Assembly: GCA_011947345.1 (NCBI GenBank)
Contig: JAAVTG010000672.1
Span: 310,001 to 374,000 of the forward strand
Direction of reading: 5' to 3'
DNA from: Phytophthora quininea
Taxonomy: Eukaryota; Oomycota; Peronosporomycetes; Peronosporales; Peronosporaceae
Length of the DNA stretch: 64,000 bases
The notes beneath the pieces were generated by a model. It was given only the letters and a program-made list of their open reading frames with translations, made no database searches and was not told where the DNA came from. Positions 31,996-42,681 of the stretch are shown here, piece by piece; the stretch's first letter is position 1, and each line of letters begins with the position of its first letter. A program made the position numbers and the translations under genes.

Positions 31996-32865
31996 GTATT
32001 ATCCGCGCCTGTGCCCACTGCGCCACGGGTAGCAGTGTCCGCACCTCCAGTGCCACTGCCACGAGCCTCACCGACTCGTGCCGTGACCTCTGCAGGCACA
32101 GTACGCGCAATCCTACCTGGGCTACCGTCGGTGCCTCGGCTCGCAAGGGCGGCGAAACGTGGGAATCCAAAGTCGGCAGTGTCGGCTGTCGGCCCCCGGC
32201 CTATTTCGGCAGCGATCACTCCCTCCGGCACTCGCCCCGCAGGGACGTCACTGTGTCACCTCCGCCCGGTGGTGTCAGCCGACACAGCTAATCGCATGCA
32301 GAAGAACTCCCTGGCCCGCGCACACCTGGCCGAGGAGCTGCGACTACGGAGGATCAACGCCGCCTTGGCTCAAGTTGGGCTGATGCTCCCCAACTCCTCC
32401 TATCCATACCAGTCGAGCACCTCAGCGGGAGCGGATCATCTCCTAAATCTCCCACTCAAGTCCGTTCTCTCGGAATATGTTCGACGCACCCGAGCCCCCT
32501 CGCCCAATTTGTCGAGCTGATACGCGGCCAAACCCGATCGGACTATCGGCCGAACAAAAACCTCGTACCCGAGGTCATCTCGGTACTCTGTGCGGGCTAC
32601 CCTCGCCTTGCCGAACTACTGCAGATCGCGAACGAGGGCGTTCGCGTCCAGCTCGCCCGGGTGCCGCCTGCCAACTCGCGCCCACCCCGAATCACGGATC
32701 GGCCGATGAGCGGGTCAATATACTCCGGAAAAACATTCGAAAGGAGCAAGATGAGTGGCGCTGCCTGGTGCTGGACAGCGACTTGCTGGAGACCTGGCCT
32801 GAGGTACGCATAAGCCCATTCGGGGTGGTGGATAAGGCTGGCGGGGACCCCTGACTTCGGGTCGT

Positions 32866-34319
32866 GTGATTCACGATCTCTCCTTTCCGGAGGGCTCGTC
32901 AATTAATGACTGCACGGACGCATCAAGTATACCACGACCCGATTACGTGCATTGCGATGCAATTGCCACGGAGATTTCCAGGCTGAAACGCGTCCATCCC
33001 CATGTCTTTATCAAGCTCATGGCGAGTGACGTGGCCTCGGCGTTCCGGAACATAAGCATCCACAGCGATAGCGTCCACAACTTCGCTGGCCGCATCGAGG
33101 CCGACGACGCTCTGGTTATCGAACTTGCTGCACCCTTCGGGTGGACCGGCTCACCCGCGGTGTCTACGAAGTCGTCGGCGGGGCGATTGCCTTTGTACAC
33201 GGTTCGCATTGCAACCCTACCAATTCTCAAGGTTTCTTCAGCTACCACTGGGTCGATGACCATGTTAACGTTGCAGCAGACTTAGGGCAAACCTGTCTAG
33301 AGATGGACCGCTCGCTCCGATTCGCGTTGACCTCGATCCTGGGATTCAACGCCGTCAACAAAGACAAGTTTACTCAGTGGGCGACCGAGCAAGTCGTCTT
33401 GGGCCTCAAGTTCGACTCAGTCGCTGGAACGGTATCAATGCCTGTCGAGAAGATCAGCAAGGCCCGCGCGCTTATCGCAACCGCCTTTCACGCGAAGGAG
33501 CTTTCGCGGCGTCAATATCGCTCTCTGCTCAGTAGTCTCCGCCATGTGGCGATCTGCATCCGGGCAGCCCGTCCCTTCCTCCAACGCCTCCGGTCGAAGG
33601 AATCTAAACTCCAGCGCTTCCATGTTGTGGAGATGTCCCCTGCGATGCGCCAGGATTTGCTATGGTGGTGGCACATCCTCCACTCGCCTTCTCTCAACGG
33701 TGTCCATCTCGAGTATTTTCACGAGCTTCCCGTCCCTGATGTACTTGTCGAGGTCGACGCAAGCGATTTCGGCCTGTGCGCGCTTGATACCTCATCAAGA
33801 ACGGCCTTTACGTATCGCTTCACGCCACCGGAGCTCGAGCTGATCGCCGACTTCAAAGCCGGAAGCTCGAACAGTTTTGACATCAACTTTCGCGAGCTTC
33901 TCTCGTGCGTCTTCGCTCCCTATGTGTGGGGAAACCGCTGGGCTCAACTTTCTTCTGACCATCGCCCCGTCCACATTAGTTTCCGAATCGACAATACTTC
34001 GGCAATGACATGGCAAAACCGCCTGTCCTCTCGCAACCCTCGCGCTCAGGACCTACTACGGCTTCTGGGCAACTGGGAGCACAGGCACCATCTCCGTTTC
34101 TCGGCCCGCCACGTTGCCGGCATCGACAATACAAGGGCCGACGCCGGCTCCCGACTCTCCGCTCACGCAAGCTATGCTTCACTTTTCTCTCAGCTAACGC
34201 AAGGTTGGTCGCAGGTAACTCTTCCTCTAGATGTACAGCAGCTATCGATGATTTGGCCATCCATATCCGCCAGCATTCCGTTGCCGACTCCACCTTCGCC
34301 AAGTACTCCCGCGCGTTAG
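32866..34319 (+). CDS. DIRS reverse transcriptase / RNase H
   Basis: RT motifs: IHDLSFPEGSSINDC, a palm segment MASDVASAFRNISI, APFGWTGSP, and the catalytic-type YHWVDDHV near 33242. RNase H begins at EVDASDFGLCALD (~33750), and RHVAGIDNTRADAGSRL near 34105 is the conserved C-terminal motif. One frame change near 33140-33160 equals one missing base. It copies the element RNA; inactive here as given. Confidence 0.82.
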
Positions 34320-35285
34320 TTGCTTGGACGACGTGGTCCAAGTCTCGTGGGCATGACGCCTGGCTGCGCGGCTGTATGGACGACACGGCCCGCGCGCAAA
34401 TTATTTCCCATTTTATCTTACATGGCTTCCAGTTCGGGTTCGGCTCGGGCTGCCGCGTTCGGGGTTCGACCATCACGTCTAACCTGGTCGGTGTCCGCCA
34501 TTTTTCGCGTCTGAGGGCATGTCGTTTCCGATCACACATCCACACGTGCGCATGCTACTGAAAGGAATCGGCCGCCTCGACCCGGCTCCCCGGCGGAAGG
34601 CCGCAGTCTCCATCTCGCTATTGGAAACATGCTACCACCGGCTTCCGTTTCCCGATCCCTCTGCACGCGCGCTCTGGGGGTCGTGTGTTTAGCGTTCTTC
34701 TTTCTTCTCCGGCGATCTGAAATCGTGGCTACAAGCGGGGTCGCCTTCAAGTGGTTTGCCCTCAGAGCAGAGGATATCGCGGTCCTGGATTCCGAGGACA
34801 GGCCGACACTCTCACCAGCTTCAGCACGATCGGTGCGTATCCGCCTCAGGGGTTCAAAGACCAACCAGGCTGGAACCGAGACGATGCGGGTTCTACTGCG
34901 CTCTGGCCACGAGTTCCTCTGCCCAGTACTCGGGGCACTACTTCTGCTCACGGCCCGACAAGACCTGCCTATGACGATCCCAGCAGCAGTCTACAGGGCC
35001 GCATTAGGACGTCCAGAATGCATCTCAACATCCCACCTAGCCAAGGCCATCAAGAAAGCAGCCTCCTGTGGCGGTGAAGACTAAGCAGTGCTCAGTTCAC
35101 ACTCGCTGCGTGCGGGCGGGGCCACCCACATGTACCGCGCGGGGATCGACGCGCTAACGATTCAATTCCATGGGCGGTGGGCTTCCGATGCCTTCAAGAC
35201 CTACACGAGGCTGTGTAAGGAATCAACCTCGACAATCGCGACCAAGTTGGTGTCCGGTTCCAGGATGGTCTCGACTCTGCATTAA
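34239..35285 (+). CDS. DIRS tyrosine recombinase
   Basis: The N-terminal SAM-like core-binding region includes HIRQHSVADSTFAKYSRAL. The catalytic domain has the first Arg in FFLLRRSEIV and the downstream block HSLRAGGATHMYRAGI, then HGRWASDAFKTYTR, giving H..R, H/W and the Tyr nucleophile. Breaks occur near 34560 and at 35084. It inserts element cDNA by strand exchange, in place of a DDE integrase. Confidence 0.83.
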
Positions 35286-37201
35286 AGGTTATATGCATCC
35301 CCAATGGGGGCTCGCTCTAATTGTCCATCTGGACTGAGCTAAAGGGCACTGCATAACCTACATTAATGAAGAGTCGTTGACCCCAACTTGAAGTGGAAAT
35401 GTTTATATTCTCACTAATCTCATTGTGCAGCACGCTGCTCAACTTCCAACAGTCGTACAACAAGAAAGTGTATGGTGATGGCCATCGCGTGCACTCTTTC
35501 CTTTGTGCTTCACTCAAAGCGATCGTGGATCCAGCGTATTATTCACAACCGATTATCTGGATCAGCGCTCTCAAAGTGACGACAGCCATCATGTCTGGAG
35601 TTGGTATGGCTGTGTATATCTATGGTTTCAGCGCTTCAGTGCCGTCAACGATCGCTTACATCATGGGTGGGCATCTCGGAGGTTCGTTCCGGACAACAGT
35701 AAATCGTGTTGGCGGTGTGGTCGCCGGGAGCGTCGTACCTTCCGTCTTCAAGTTCTTCTTCATCCAAGTATGCCAGCCGAAGTATTTAGGTGTGTTACTG
35801 TCGGATATCGTCATGTTTGTGTGGGTGGCGATGTGTATGTACGTGTACTTCGGCCGTGGTTACAGCTCGTACGCTGGTGTTGTTGCAGCTTTCATAGCCT
35901 CAGACGTCTTGATGCGTCAAACCGACATTTGCTACTCCAACGGCTCCGATAGCACGAGATCTATCGCAATAGCGTCCTACTCAAATCTTGCTCAAGTGTC
36001 GGTGGCAGTGATCATTTTCATATCGGTGGAAACGTTGCTGTTTCCAAAGAGTGCTGTCACCATGCTGCGGCATAGCATTTTAAAGTCCTTGAAGATGCAT
36101 CAGAGAGCATTCAATCTGCTGTTTGGGCATCACTCATCCAGCCCAATCTCGATGGATGAATGCAACATGGCAGAAGTGCGACAGCTTTTACAAGTGCAGC
36201 TACCGGAAAAGCTCGCGAAACAGAGGAAACTTTACTCGAAGCCCAAGCGGAACCGGTTTTATGGAGACCCGCGTTTTTTGTTGACAAGTACAGGCGTGTC
36301 TTGGAGATCTCGCAACGACTGCTGAATAACAACTACCTGCTATTCAAATTGGTCCGCTGGTTCCACTTTCGAGTTATGAGGAACCATGTCAAATTGAGTC
36401 CAGCAGATATCCGAGATGAAAGCCGCGAGAATCACAACGACGATTGTGTAGATTGCTACACAAAGTGGAAGGTGTCGTGCGCGCACTTTCAGTCGCTAGT
36501 TCACGACAACTTCGAGACGATGGAGATGATCTTCACCGATTCGTTTCGGTATTCTGACCCCAACGAGATGGCAGTGTTCATGCAAATGAAAGAGGCCTTT
36601 CGGTTAGCAGACAAAGATTGTAGTGGCGAATTGGATGCAAACGATGTGGCTAGCATGCTGGAAACAATCTTTGCACAATCCGGCGCAGTGAAGCAGACGG
36701 AAGTCCAATTGTACGTCCAGCAGTTTATGGACGTCGTGAGCAAGCCTGGCCACTCGACAGTGTCGTTCGATGATTTCATGACTGCACTCGAGCACGGTCT
36801 CAAACTTGAAGTGGAGCTGTACCGGCAACGAAAGCCCCGGGCCCAAGCACTCAAGCTGCAGACAGTATCCATTGCTACTGCAGTGGATAGAACAGAGTCA
36901 ATCAAGTACAAGCAAGAAAGTGAAGACGACAAGGCAAGCAAGGATGTATCCATGGTGATCCGCCGTGAATACGACGTCCTCAACGTCGAGGACTTTTCGA
37001 CGTCTGAAATCGTGGCACACATGAAATCCGCTTATGTTGAGTGGCTGCTGGAAGACAAACGCTACAAGCGCGTTTCGATGGAGGAGCAATTGCTACTCAA
37101 CTGCTTAGTGAGTTGTGCCGATAGCATCACTAAAAGCCTTGTCAGTCTGGAGGAAATCACTCTCAATTGATCAAGAGGCACAAACTTTAGTTCTTTAAAG
37201 C

Positions 37202-37950
37202 CTACTGGAACTGGACGACCGTCCGGTCATTGAGCGGCTGTGCCGAACGACCGTTTTGTCCTTCGTCTGTGACTTGGGGCTCTCCCTGGTTGTCCTTGAT
37301 GCGAGTCAAGTCCTCGGCGGACACCTTAATGGGCTTCTGCACGACCCACCAGTCCACGATCTCATCGCAGACCGGGGTCGTGAGACTGTCCGGGTAGTTG
37401 TACAGACGCTTGGCGTTGGTCTTGACCAAGTTCGCGTACAAGCCACTGCAAAATGAAACGAAGGTTAGAAATCCAGACCACAACACTCGTCACAACAATG
37501 AACACAGAACTTACAGTGTCAGCGACTTGGATGATGTTGGCGTCACGGCCTCCATGCCGGTCAGCAGCGGTGTCAACCATGCATCGGTCTTGCCACCGAC
37601 CTGCAGGAACACGCCCACCATCATCAACGCGGAACCGTCACCGTTGCTGTGCACAAGGTGCACCCGCCGTCGAGGCTTGTTGTCCAGTGTGTGCTCGGAC
37701 GGAGTGTGCAGGTGGAACTGCGCCAGGTTGTAGGCGGCGCCGTTGGCCGACGCCGCGCACGAGCCGCCGACCACGCTGGTCGTGCAGCCCTCGTCGGTCT
37801 GGGTGAGGTTGTGTTAGCGCAGTCGCCGGTGAAGGCCAGCGATCGGTTGGCGACGTTTGCCGCCGGTGGGGACTGCCTGGAGCCGGCGCAGGTGGGGTAG
37901 TGGTCGGCCCATTGGCTGGGGCTGGCCACCAGTATGATTGCCATCGCCAT
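37202..37950 (-). CDS. Alpha-type carbonic anhydrase (probably secreted)
   Basis: Zinc enzyme for CO2/bicarbonate interconversion. It shows QWADHYPTCAGSRQSPP, the zinc ligands in QFHLHTPSEHT (HxH) and VHLVHSNGDG, and the C-terminal LYNYPDSLTTPVCDEIVDWW. An intron at 37447-37514 (GTAAGT donor, TTGCAG acceptor) is phase-consistent. One base appears missing near 37800-37810. The shown start is the Met at 37950; a better N-terminus is probably in an upstream exon (see 38170-38268). It converges with FUSC copy 1. Confidence 0.85.
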
Positions 37951-38169
37951 GCGGACGCTCAGCAGCGACTGGATGACGGACGCCGCTCCTGTGAGCCCCA
38001 GCGACGGCTCGGGTCGCCTCCTGCTGCTGCTGCTCATTTCGTACGTCGTGCACGCCATGTCGTTCTTCTCGGTGCTACTGCTGCTCAGACAGAAGCTAGA
38101 CGCGCAGAGCCTTGGTCTGCAAAGATTTCAATGCGCTACTGCATTGATACGGGCGGGTCGTTGGTCTTG

Positions 38170-38268
38170 TACCCCACGGAGCTCCGCCGGTGACGGCAGC
38201 GGAGACGGTGGCGTCGGAGATCACGGAGGCAGCGATGAGGAGAGAGGCGGCGCTTATATTTGTTAGGA
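38170..38268 (-). other. Possible first exon of the carbonic anhydrase
   Basis: Reads ASLLIAASVISDATVSAAV then GGAPWGYKTNDPP, that is, a signal-peptide-like stretch followed by the WGY motif usual near the start of secreted alpha-carbonic anhydrases. No in-frame ATG is visible and I could not make the splice phases fit, so this is tentative. Confidence 0.4.
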
Positions 38269-38348
38269 TAAAAAGGAATAAGCCTACTGCTTGAGTGCTA
38301 CGTCTCTACTCGAGTTTGCTGCACTGTGGCGATCGCTGCTTGTGATCT

Positions 38349-39103
38349 TCAGCGGTAGGCTGTGCTGATTGATACCATCAACGGAGTCCTCTCGTAAATA
38401 GTTGTCTCGATCAATTCAATCATGTAGTCGTAGTGCGATTTCAACCGCGGCAACCCATACTTCCAAGCTCGCCAAAACAGCCCGACGGCGAGAATCACCC
38501 AACACCATAGCGTTCGTCGATTGAACACAGAGATCAGACATCCTTCTTTGTCGAATGGATCTTGTCCAGCGGCCAAAGCACCGAGAACAAGTCCGACAAC
38601 AACCAATAGTAAGAAGTGTCTTGCGCGGCTGATCCACCGTCTTTCTCTGTTCTACACAACAGAGGTTAACACATCAAAAAATATAAATAAAACCTTAAAA
38701 GTACAGATTGGGACAAAGGATGCCACGCACTCTTCAACTTCTCAAGAGTGGGGTTACTAGGAACCACCACCAGCACGTTCACAGGGCCTCTCCCTTCTGC
38801 TTCTTCTTCATCCACTCCGCCGACATCCTGATCCGACAACCCCACACGCCGTAGCCTCGCTCGCGCCGCATCCAACAGCTTCAAGCCAGTGGTGTCCTCC
38901 ACGCCCTTCTTCACGTCTGCCTCCGTCAGCCACGCGCCGCCCACCGTCTTCGCCAGGAAGAGCTGCAGCTCGTCCGCAGGAAAATTGTACATCTTCTCGT
39001 CCTTGATCGCCTTCTTCAAGTCATCCACGAAGTCGCTCTCGTCCACTCGCACCGAGAACACGCTTTCCTCCACGCCAGCGATCGCACAGAAGAGCTTAAC
39101 CAT
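38349..39103 (-). CDS. Crinkler-like N-terminal protein with C-terminal membrane segments
   Basis: The N-terminus MVKLFCAIAGVEESVFSV with LQLFLAK at residues 46-52, GGAWL, and VNVLVVVP at 108-115 matches the translocation region of Crinkler (CRN) effectors. After a 53-bp AT-rich intron (38652-38704, phase 0; the GTACTT donor is weak) the tail is not a known CRN C-domain. It has two hydrophobic segments (HFLLLVVVGLVLGALAAG and LWCWVILAVGLFW) and ends MVSISTAYR; total 233 aa. Because HVLVVVP normally leads into a nuclear effector domain, this looks like a recombinant or non-effector family member. Splicing with a GTGCGT donor (38730) would give a different, non-membrane tail. Confidence 0.72.
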
Positions 39104-39120
39104 CTTTCCTTTTGGACGAA

Positions 39121-39138
39121 TTCAAGTGGAAATGAAGG
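39121..39138 (-). promoter_or_regulatory. Oomycete initiator-like element before the CRN-like gene
   Basis: On the minus strand CCTTCATTTCCACTTGAA, close to the Inr consensus and about 18-35 bp before the ATG. Confidence 0.5.
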
Positions 39139-39255
39139 CGTCGCACATTGACTTAACTTTCGTTCATACATGTACAACCAAGTTGAAGTGGTCTTCGTTT
39201 TTATGTTTACGTACCGACAGCAAATGACCAGCAAATTCATCAATCGGTGTTAGAG

Positions 39256-40078
39256 ATGAAGCCTCGTCCTCAGTGCAGTTCCTGTGGCAGTGGGTTTGCC
39301 TGGCCGACGACCGAGTCGCAACCTGTGCAGTTATTCCCGTTGGTGTGTGGAGATGTTTTGTGTCGGTCGTGCCTGGCGCAGTGCAGTCGAGCGACGTTGG
39401 CGTCTGCGGATCTGGTGCCGTTGCGGTGCTGCCACCGTGCAGTTCCTGCCGAGTTTGTCCAAGACGTGCTGCTAGACCCTGAATTCATTTACTACTCGTT
39501 CCTACTGACCCGTACAGAAGACAAAAGTGGCAATGAAAAGGTCGCTGATACTGGGAGGCAACAAGTCAAGCCAACCGTCCCAGTGCTCCGAAACCTGACC
39601 AAGACGTCAAGTTACCTGCCTCTGTGGTGAAGGTTTCCTCTACTGAGGAGAAGTCGGTGGAGCCATCGCCTGTTAAGGCTCAAACACCCAAGCAGAAACA
39701 ATTGGCCCGCGATGCCAGAGGACGGTTTATCGGCAACAATTCGCCGGCCTCGTCGTCAAGCAAACTCCTGTGCTACATGTGTCGGTCTTTGATGTTTCGC
39801 CCGCAGCTGAAAGCCCCGTGCGGACACGATGTTTGTGTCGATTGTGTTCGATCTCGAGTCGGCCAACAGCTGCGTCGGGATGCGACCGAGTACGACGTCG
39901 GGTGCCCGTCCGGTGCTGCAAGAAGTTGTTGCCGTTGGATGTGGTGAAGCGCGTTATTACGGGACAGGACCTGGCGAACTACTTGCAGATGATGGCAAAG
40001 AATGGCGTCGGTGGGACTAAAGACGACTCGACCAACGGAACGAAGCGCAAGGTGACCAAGCGACTCCGCCAGCACTGA
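39256..40078 (+). CDS. RING-type zinc-finger protein (two cysteine-rich modules)
   Basis: Start MKPRPQCSSCGSGF. The first cysteine module has CxxC, VCGDVLCRSCLAQC and CC. A basic linker (KAQTPKQKQLARDARGRF) leads to a second RING-like module with CYMCRSLMFRPQLKAPCGH, VCVDCV and a CCKK motif before PLDVVKRVI. It is likely a ubiquitin-ligase-type protein, related to the next gene, with which it shares the CCKK...V pattern. Two one-base losses (near 39590 and 39903) break the frame; the restored length is 275 codons. Substrate unknown. Confidence 0.65.
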
Positions 40079-40207
40079 AGCGCCAAGCGCCAACGACCAC
40101 CCTTGTCCTCCGTTCCAAGTCGAGTGAATAAGCAACAGAACCAACGGCGGTGAGTAGTGTGTTTGTTGAAGTCGTATCGAGAAAAATCTTAACGCTTTCG
40201 TGTCAAA

Positions 40208-40999
40208 ATGGATGAAAACCCTGCGATCCCGTTGCCGGTCTCACTTTGGCTTCCTCCGGCAAGTACCCCACCTTGCTCGCCAGTAGTGGGCATGCAGTAC
40301 ATGAATCTCGCCTTTGACGACCAGTACGAGCTAGTTGCTCGTTCTAAAGACGGCACTCTCGGTGAAAATGGCTCTGCAATGGCCGAAGTGTACGCGTTAG
40401 AAGTGTATCGCGAGGAAGTTCGCCGTGCCGAACAAACGGTGCTGGACGGAGCCATCGCGCGGAGCTTGTACGCTGAAGAGGAACACAAGCTGCTGAGCCC
40501 AACTGCTGAAGTTAATTCCGATGACGATGACCTCGTTCTGGTTGATGCGAACGAGTGCAAGCCGCCACCAAGTTGCACGTGCTGTTTGGCGCAGTTGGCC
40601 GAAACCAACACCCGCCGCATCCTGCCGTGTGGCCATCTCTACTGCACCAACTGCATTGCTATCCGTTGCCGCATGGGTGTTCGCGATCGCAGCATGGTGC
40701 CTGCCCACTGCTGCAAGAAAGAGTTCCCAATCGAGTATGTGGGCGAAGCGTTGAGTTTGAGAGAGTTCAGGACGTACGACCAGTACATGAAGGAGAAGGC
40801 GTGGCAGACGCTCGACTTGGACTCGGACCGGGACTATGCTCGCATCGTGCGCCAACACAACGGTACGCAGTGTCCTGGTTGCGGGATTGGCGTGCAGAGG
40901 TCGGTGGGCTGCAACCGCATGCAATGCGTCAACCACCACGAGTTCTGCTTTGCGTGCGGACGCCAGTGGAAGACGTGCGGCTGCAGCTACTATCCGTGA
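40208..40999 (+). CDS. RBR-like E3 ubiquitin ligase
   Basis: Intact, 263 aa. The RING1-type module is CTCCLAQLAETNTRRILPCGH then CTNCI. A middle segment with CCKKEFPIEYV follows. The C-terminal Rcat-type module has CPGCGIGVQRSVGCNRMQC and HHEFCFACGRQWKTC; the Cys of VGCNRMQC is placed as the catalytic Cys of RBR ligases. The in-between-RING module is short or atypical. It lies 129 bp after the related RING gene on the same strand, a probable tandem duplicate pair. Confidence 0.8.
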   Translation: MDENPAIPLPVSLWLPPASTPPCSPVVGMQYMNLAFDDQYELVARSKDGTLGENGSAMAEVYALEVYREEVRRAEQTVLDGAIARSLYAEEEHKLLSPTAEVNSDDDDLVLVDANECKPPPSCTCCLAQLAETNTRRILPCGHLYCTNCIAIRCRMGVRDRSMVPAHCCKKEFPIEYVGEALSLREFRTYDQYMKEKAWQTLDLDSDRDYARIVRQHNGTQCPGCGIGVQRSVGCNRMQCVNHHEFCFACGRQWKTCGCSYYP

Positions 41000-41109
41000 G
41001 AGGTGTTCTCGAGCTTGGTTGCGTTATGTGGTGAAGACTACGCTCTAAGGCGAGGAGGAGAGAGTAGATAATGAAGTTTATTGGTGGTGGGGTTTATCCT
41101 ATTGCTAGT

Positions 41110-41878
41110 CTATGCCATGCAGACGTGCTGGATGACCGAGTCGATCCACTTGCGGGCGCTGGCCACATATGAGAACGGACTGGGCAAGCCTGCCTGTTTG
41201 CACTTCTCATTAGAGCTCACCAACCCCACCAGAACATCCTCGGTCGCAGTCTCCACAACCAACGGGCCGCCATAGTCGCCCAGACAATTCTTCACGTTGG
41301 ACACGCCACGGGTGCACATGTTGGTCTTGTCGATAGCCAAGTCGTTCGAGCACTCCTTGTTGGTGATGACTTCCAGCTCCACCGACTGCATGTATTTGGA
41401 CTGCACGGCTTCAGCGGTGGTGTCGTTCCACCCGAGACGAGCAACGGGCGTGCCAGCCTTAGCGACCGACTTGGTGGCCGAGTCGAGCTTCACCGGGGGT
41501 AGTCCGTCTCCACCTCCAGCTCGAGGATCAAAAAGTCGCTGGAGAACCCGGCGTTGTTCGGGTGCGGGATGAAAGCCACGACCTTGATCTGCTGGCCGTC
41601 GTCGACGCCCGAGTAGAACCGAGAACCGACAGACACCCACCGAATATTTTTGAGATGCAATCCGTCGTGGTCAACACGTGGGTGGGGCTGATGAGGGCGC
41701 CGCCGCAGTGGTTGACACCGTCGGCAGTGGCTCGAACGCCCGTGACGTAGGTCTTCTTGCCCTCGGCAATCTCCGTCCACGGTGCGCTGACGGCGTCTCC
41801 AGAAGTACTCGACGCCGCGCCAGCAGGATCGAAAGCCAACGCGACCGTGGCGACTGCGAGTGCAGATGCAATCTTCAT
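41110..41878 (-). CDS. Catalytically dead trypsin-like secreted protein (glucanase-inhibitor-like)
   Basis: The signal peptide MKIASALAVATVALAFDPAGA is followed by a chymotrypsin-fold domain. The active-site His position reads LTTTDC (His to Asp) and the Ser motif reads GDYGGP (Ser to Tyr), while the Asp strand (SSDFLILEL) is kept, so it cannot be a protease. Secreted inactive serine-protease homologues in Phytophthora include the glucanase inhibitor proteins, which bind plant endoglucanases. That role is inferred by family. Two single-base losses (A-run near 41653, C-run near 41497) break the frame; the restored length is 257 codons. It is divergent from the active homologue at 42682. Confidence 0.82.
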
Positions 41879-42681
41879 ATCGGCAAGTAATGACGTTGAG
41901 TCGGAGACTGCAAATGCTTGAATGCCTCGGGATGGTGTTTGGTGGGCAGGCAGAGCAGTTTGCATGGGGTCCGCTAAGTTCGCTTGCACCGAATGTCAGC
42001 AAAGCAGGGAGGCAAAATGGCTTGCCAGCAGCTTCATAATCAGGCGAACAGCAAGAATCGGGATCTGCATTGAAGATCCCGACCAGGCAGCGCGGCAATT
42101 TTCTAGCTGTGCAAAACTGCAGTGCGGTAGTCGCAGCATGCTCTGGCTCTGGTGTGAATCAATCAGTCATCGAGGGGCAATTCGTCTTCTTGGCTTCCAG
42201 ATGCCACACATGACCGCTGGCTCCGTGACGGTGGTTTCCGAAAGCAAAGATATTATAATTCCACAGCAACTTCACTGTCCGGCTGATGATCTCCAACTTC
42301 GCTGACCGGGATGTCAAATACATCCACAAGGAAACATTCCTCACCTTCTCGACCGGCAACGCTTTACATGTATTTGGCCGATCGATTGTCCATTGCCATT
42401 CGGTAATAGTCATGACACTAAGTAGAACGATTCCCTGCAGCACCAAACACCGTCAAGCGCTTCCCGATCTTCTTCAGCGACGAACTTAGCTCAAAGGCGC
42501 AGTCGAACCTTGTTTCAACATCCGGAGGCAGGACGTTTGGCAGATCTCGTTGCTGCTCTCAGGTGTCTCCGGGGCTCTTCTTTGCCGGACCATCAATGTG
42601 ACTCCGTCTCCGCTCAGCAAAGCACTGCCGCGACCAACCTCCATTTCAGATTTCGTGGACTGCTGCTCACCGCATTGGAAA
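41879..42681. promoter_or_regulatory. Bidirectional intergenic region between the protease-fold genes
   Basis: About 800 bp between divergent starts with no convincing gene. CTCCATTTCAGATTTCG at about 42637-42655 resembles the oomycete Inr and lies ~30 bp before the plus-strand ATG. Confidence 0.45.

Larger units (their letters stand above)
29597..35398 (+). mobile_element. DIRS-type (tyrosine recombinase) retrotransposon, ~5.8 kb
   Basis: Inserted after codon AAC in an exon of FUSC copy 1. The order is a gag-like region, a proline/serine-rich region, reverse transcriptase, RNase H, then a tyrosine recombinase in place of an integrase, which defines DIRS-type elements. No LTRs or clear target duplication are seen. 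The last ~60 bp before 35398 may not belong to the element. Confidence 0.85.
28108..37170 (+). pseudogene. FUSC-like membrane protein, truncated copy 1 split by two retroelements
   Basis: Paralogue of 60456-63993. Host segments are 28108-28498 (from INIIVDSYCFKSKN to EVHALTP), intron 29387-29459 and exon 29460-29596, then ~35399-37170 (NFQQSYNKKVYGDGHRVHSF to the SLVSLEEITLN end). The 5' three exons are absent; the break point is the ankyrin D junction. A probable solo LTR sits exactly at a splice donor, and a DIRS-type element lies in the next exon. One T is missing near 36231 relative to the intact copy. The 3' part keeps the EF-hand loop DKDCSGELDAND. Identity to copy 2 is high, so duplication and destruction are recent. 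Confidence 0.9.

Noticed and set aside
37624..38058. Extended carbonic anhydrase N-terminus beginning MACTTYEMSSSSRRR
   Set aside because: Residues upstream of the Met at 37950 have no signal-peptide character and probably represent intron sequence. The better candidate first exon is at 38170-38268.
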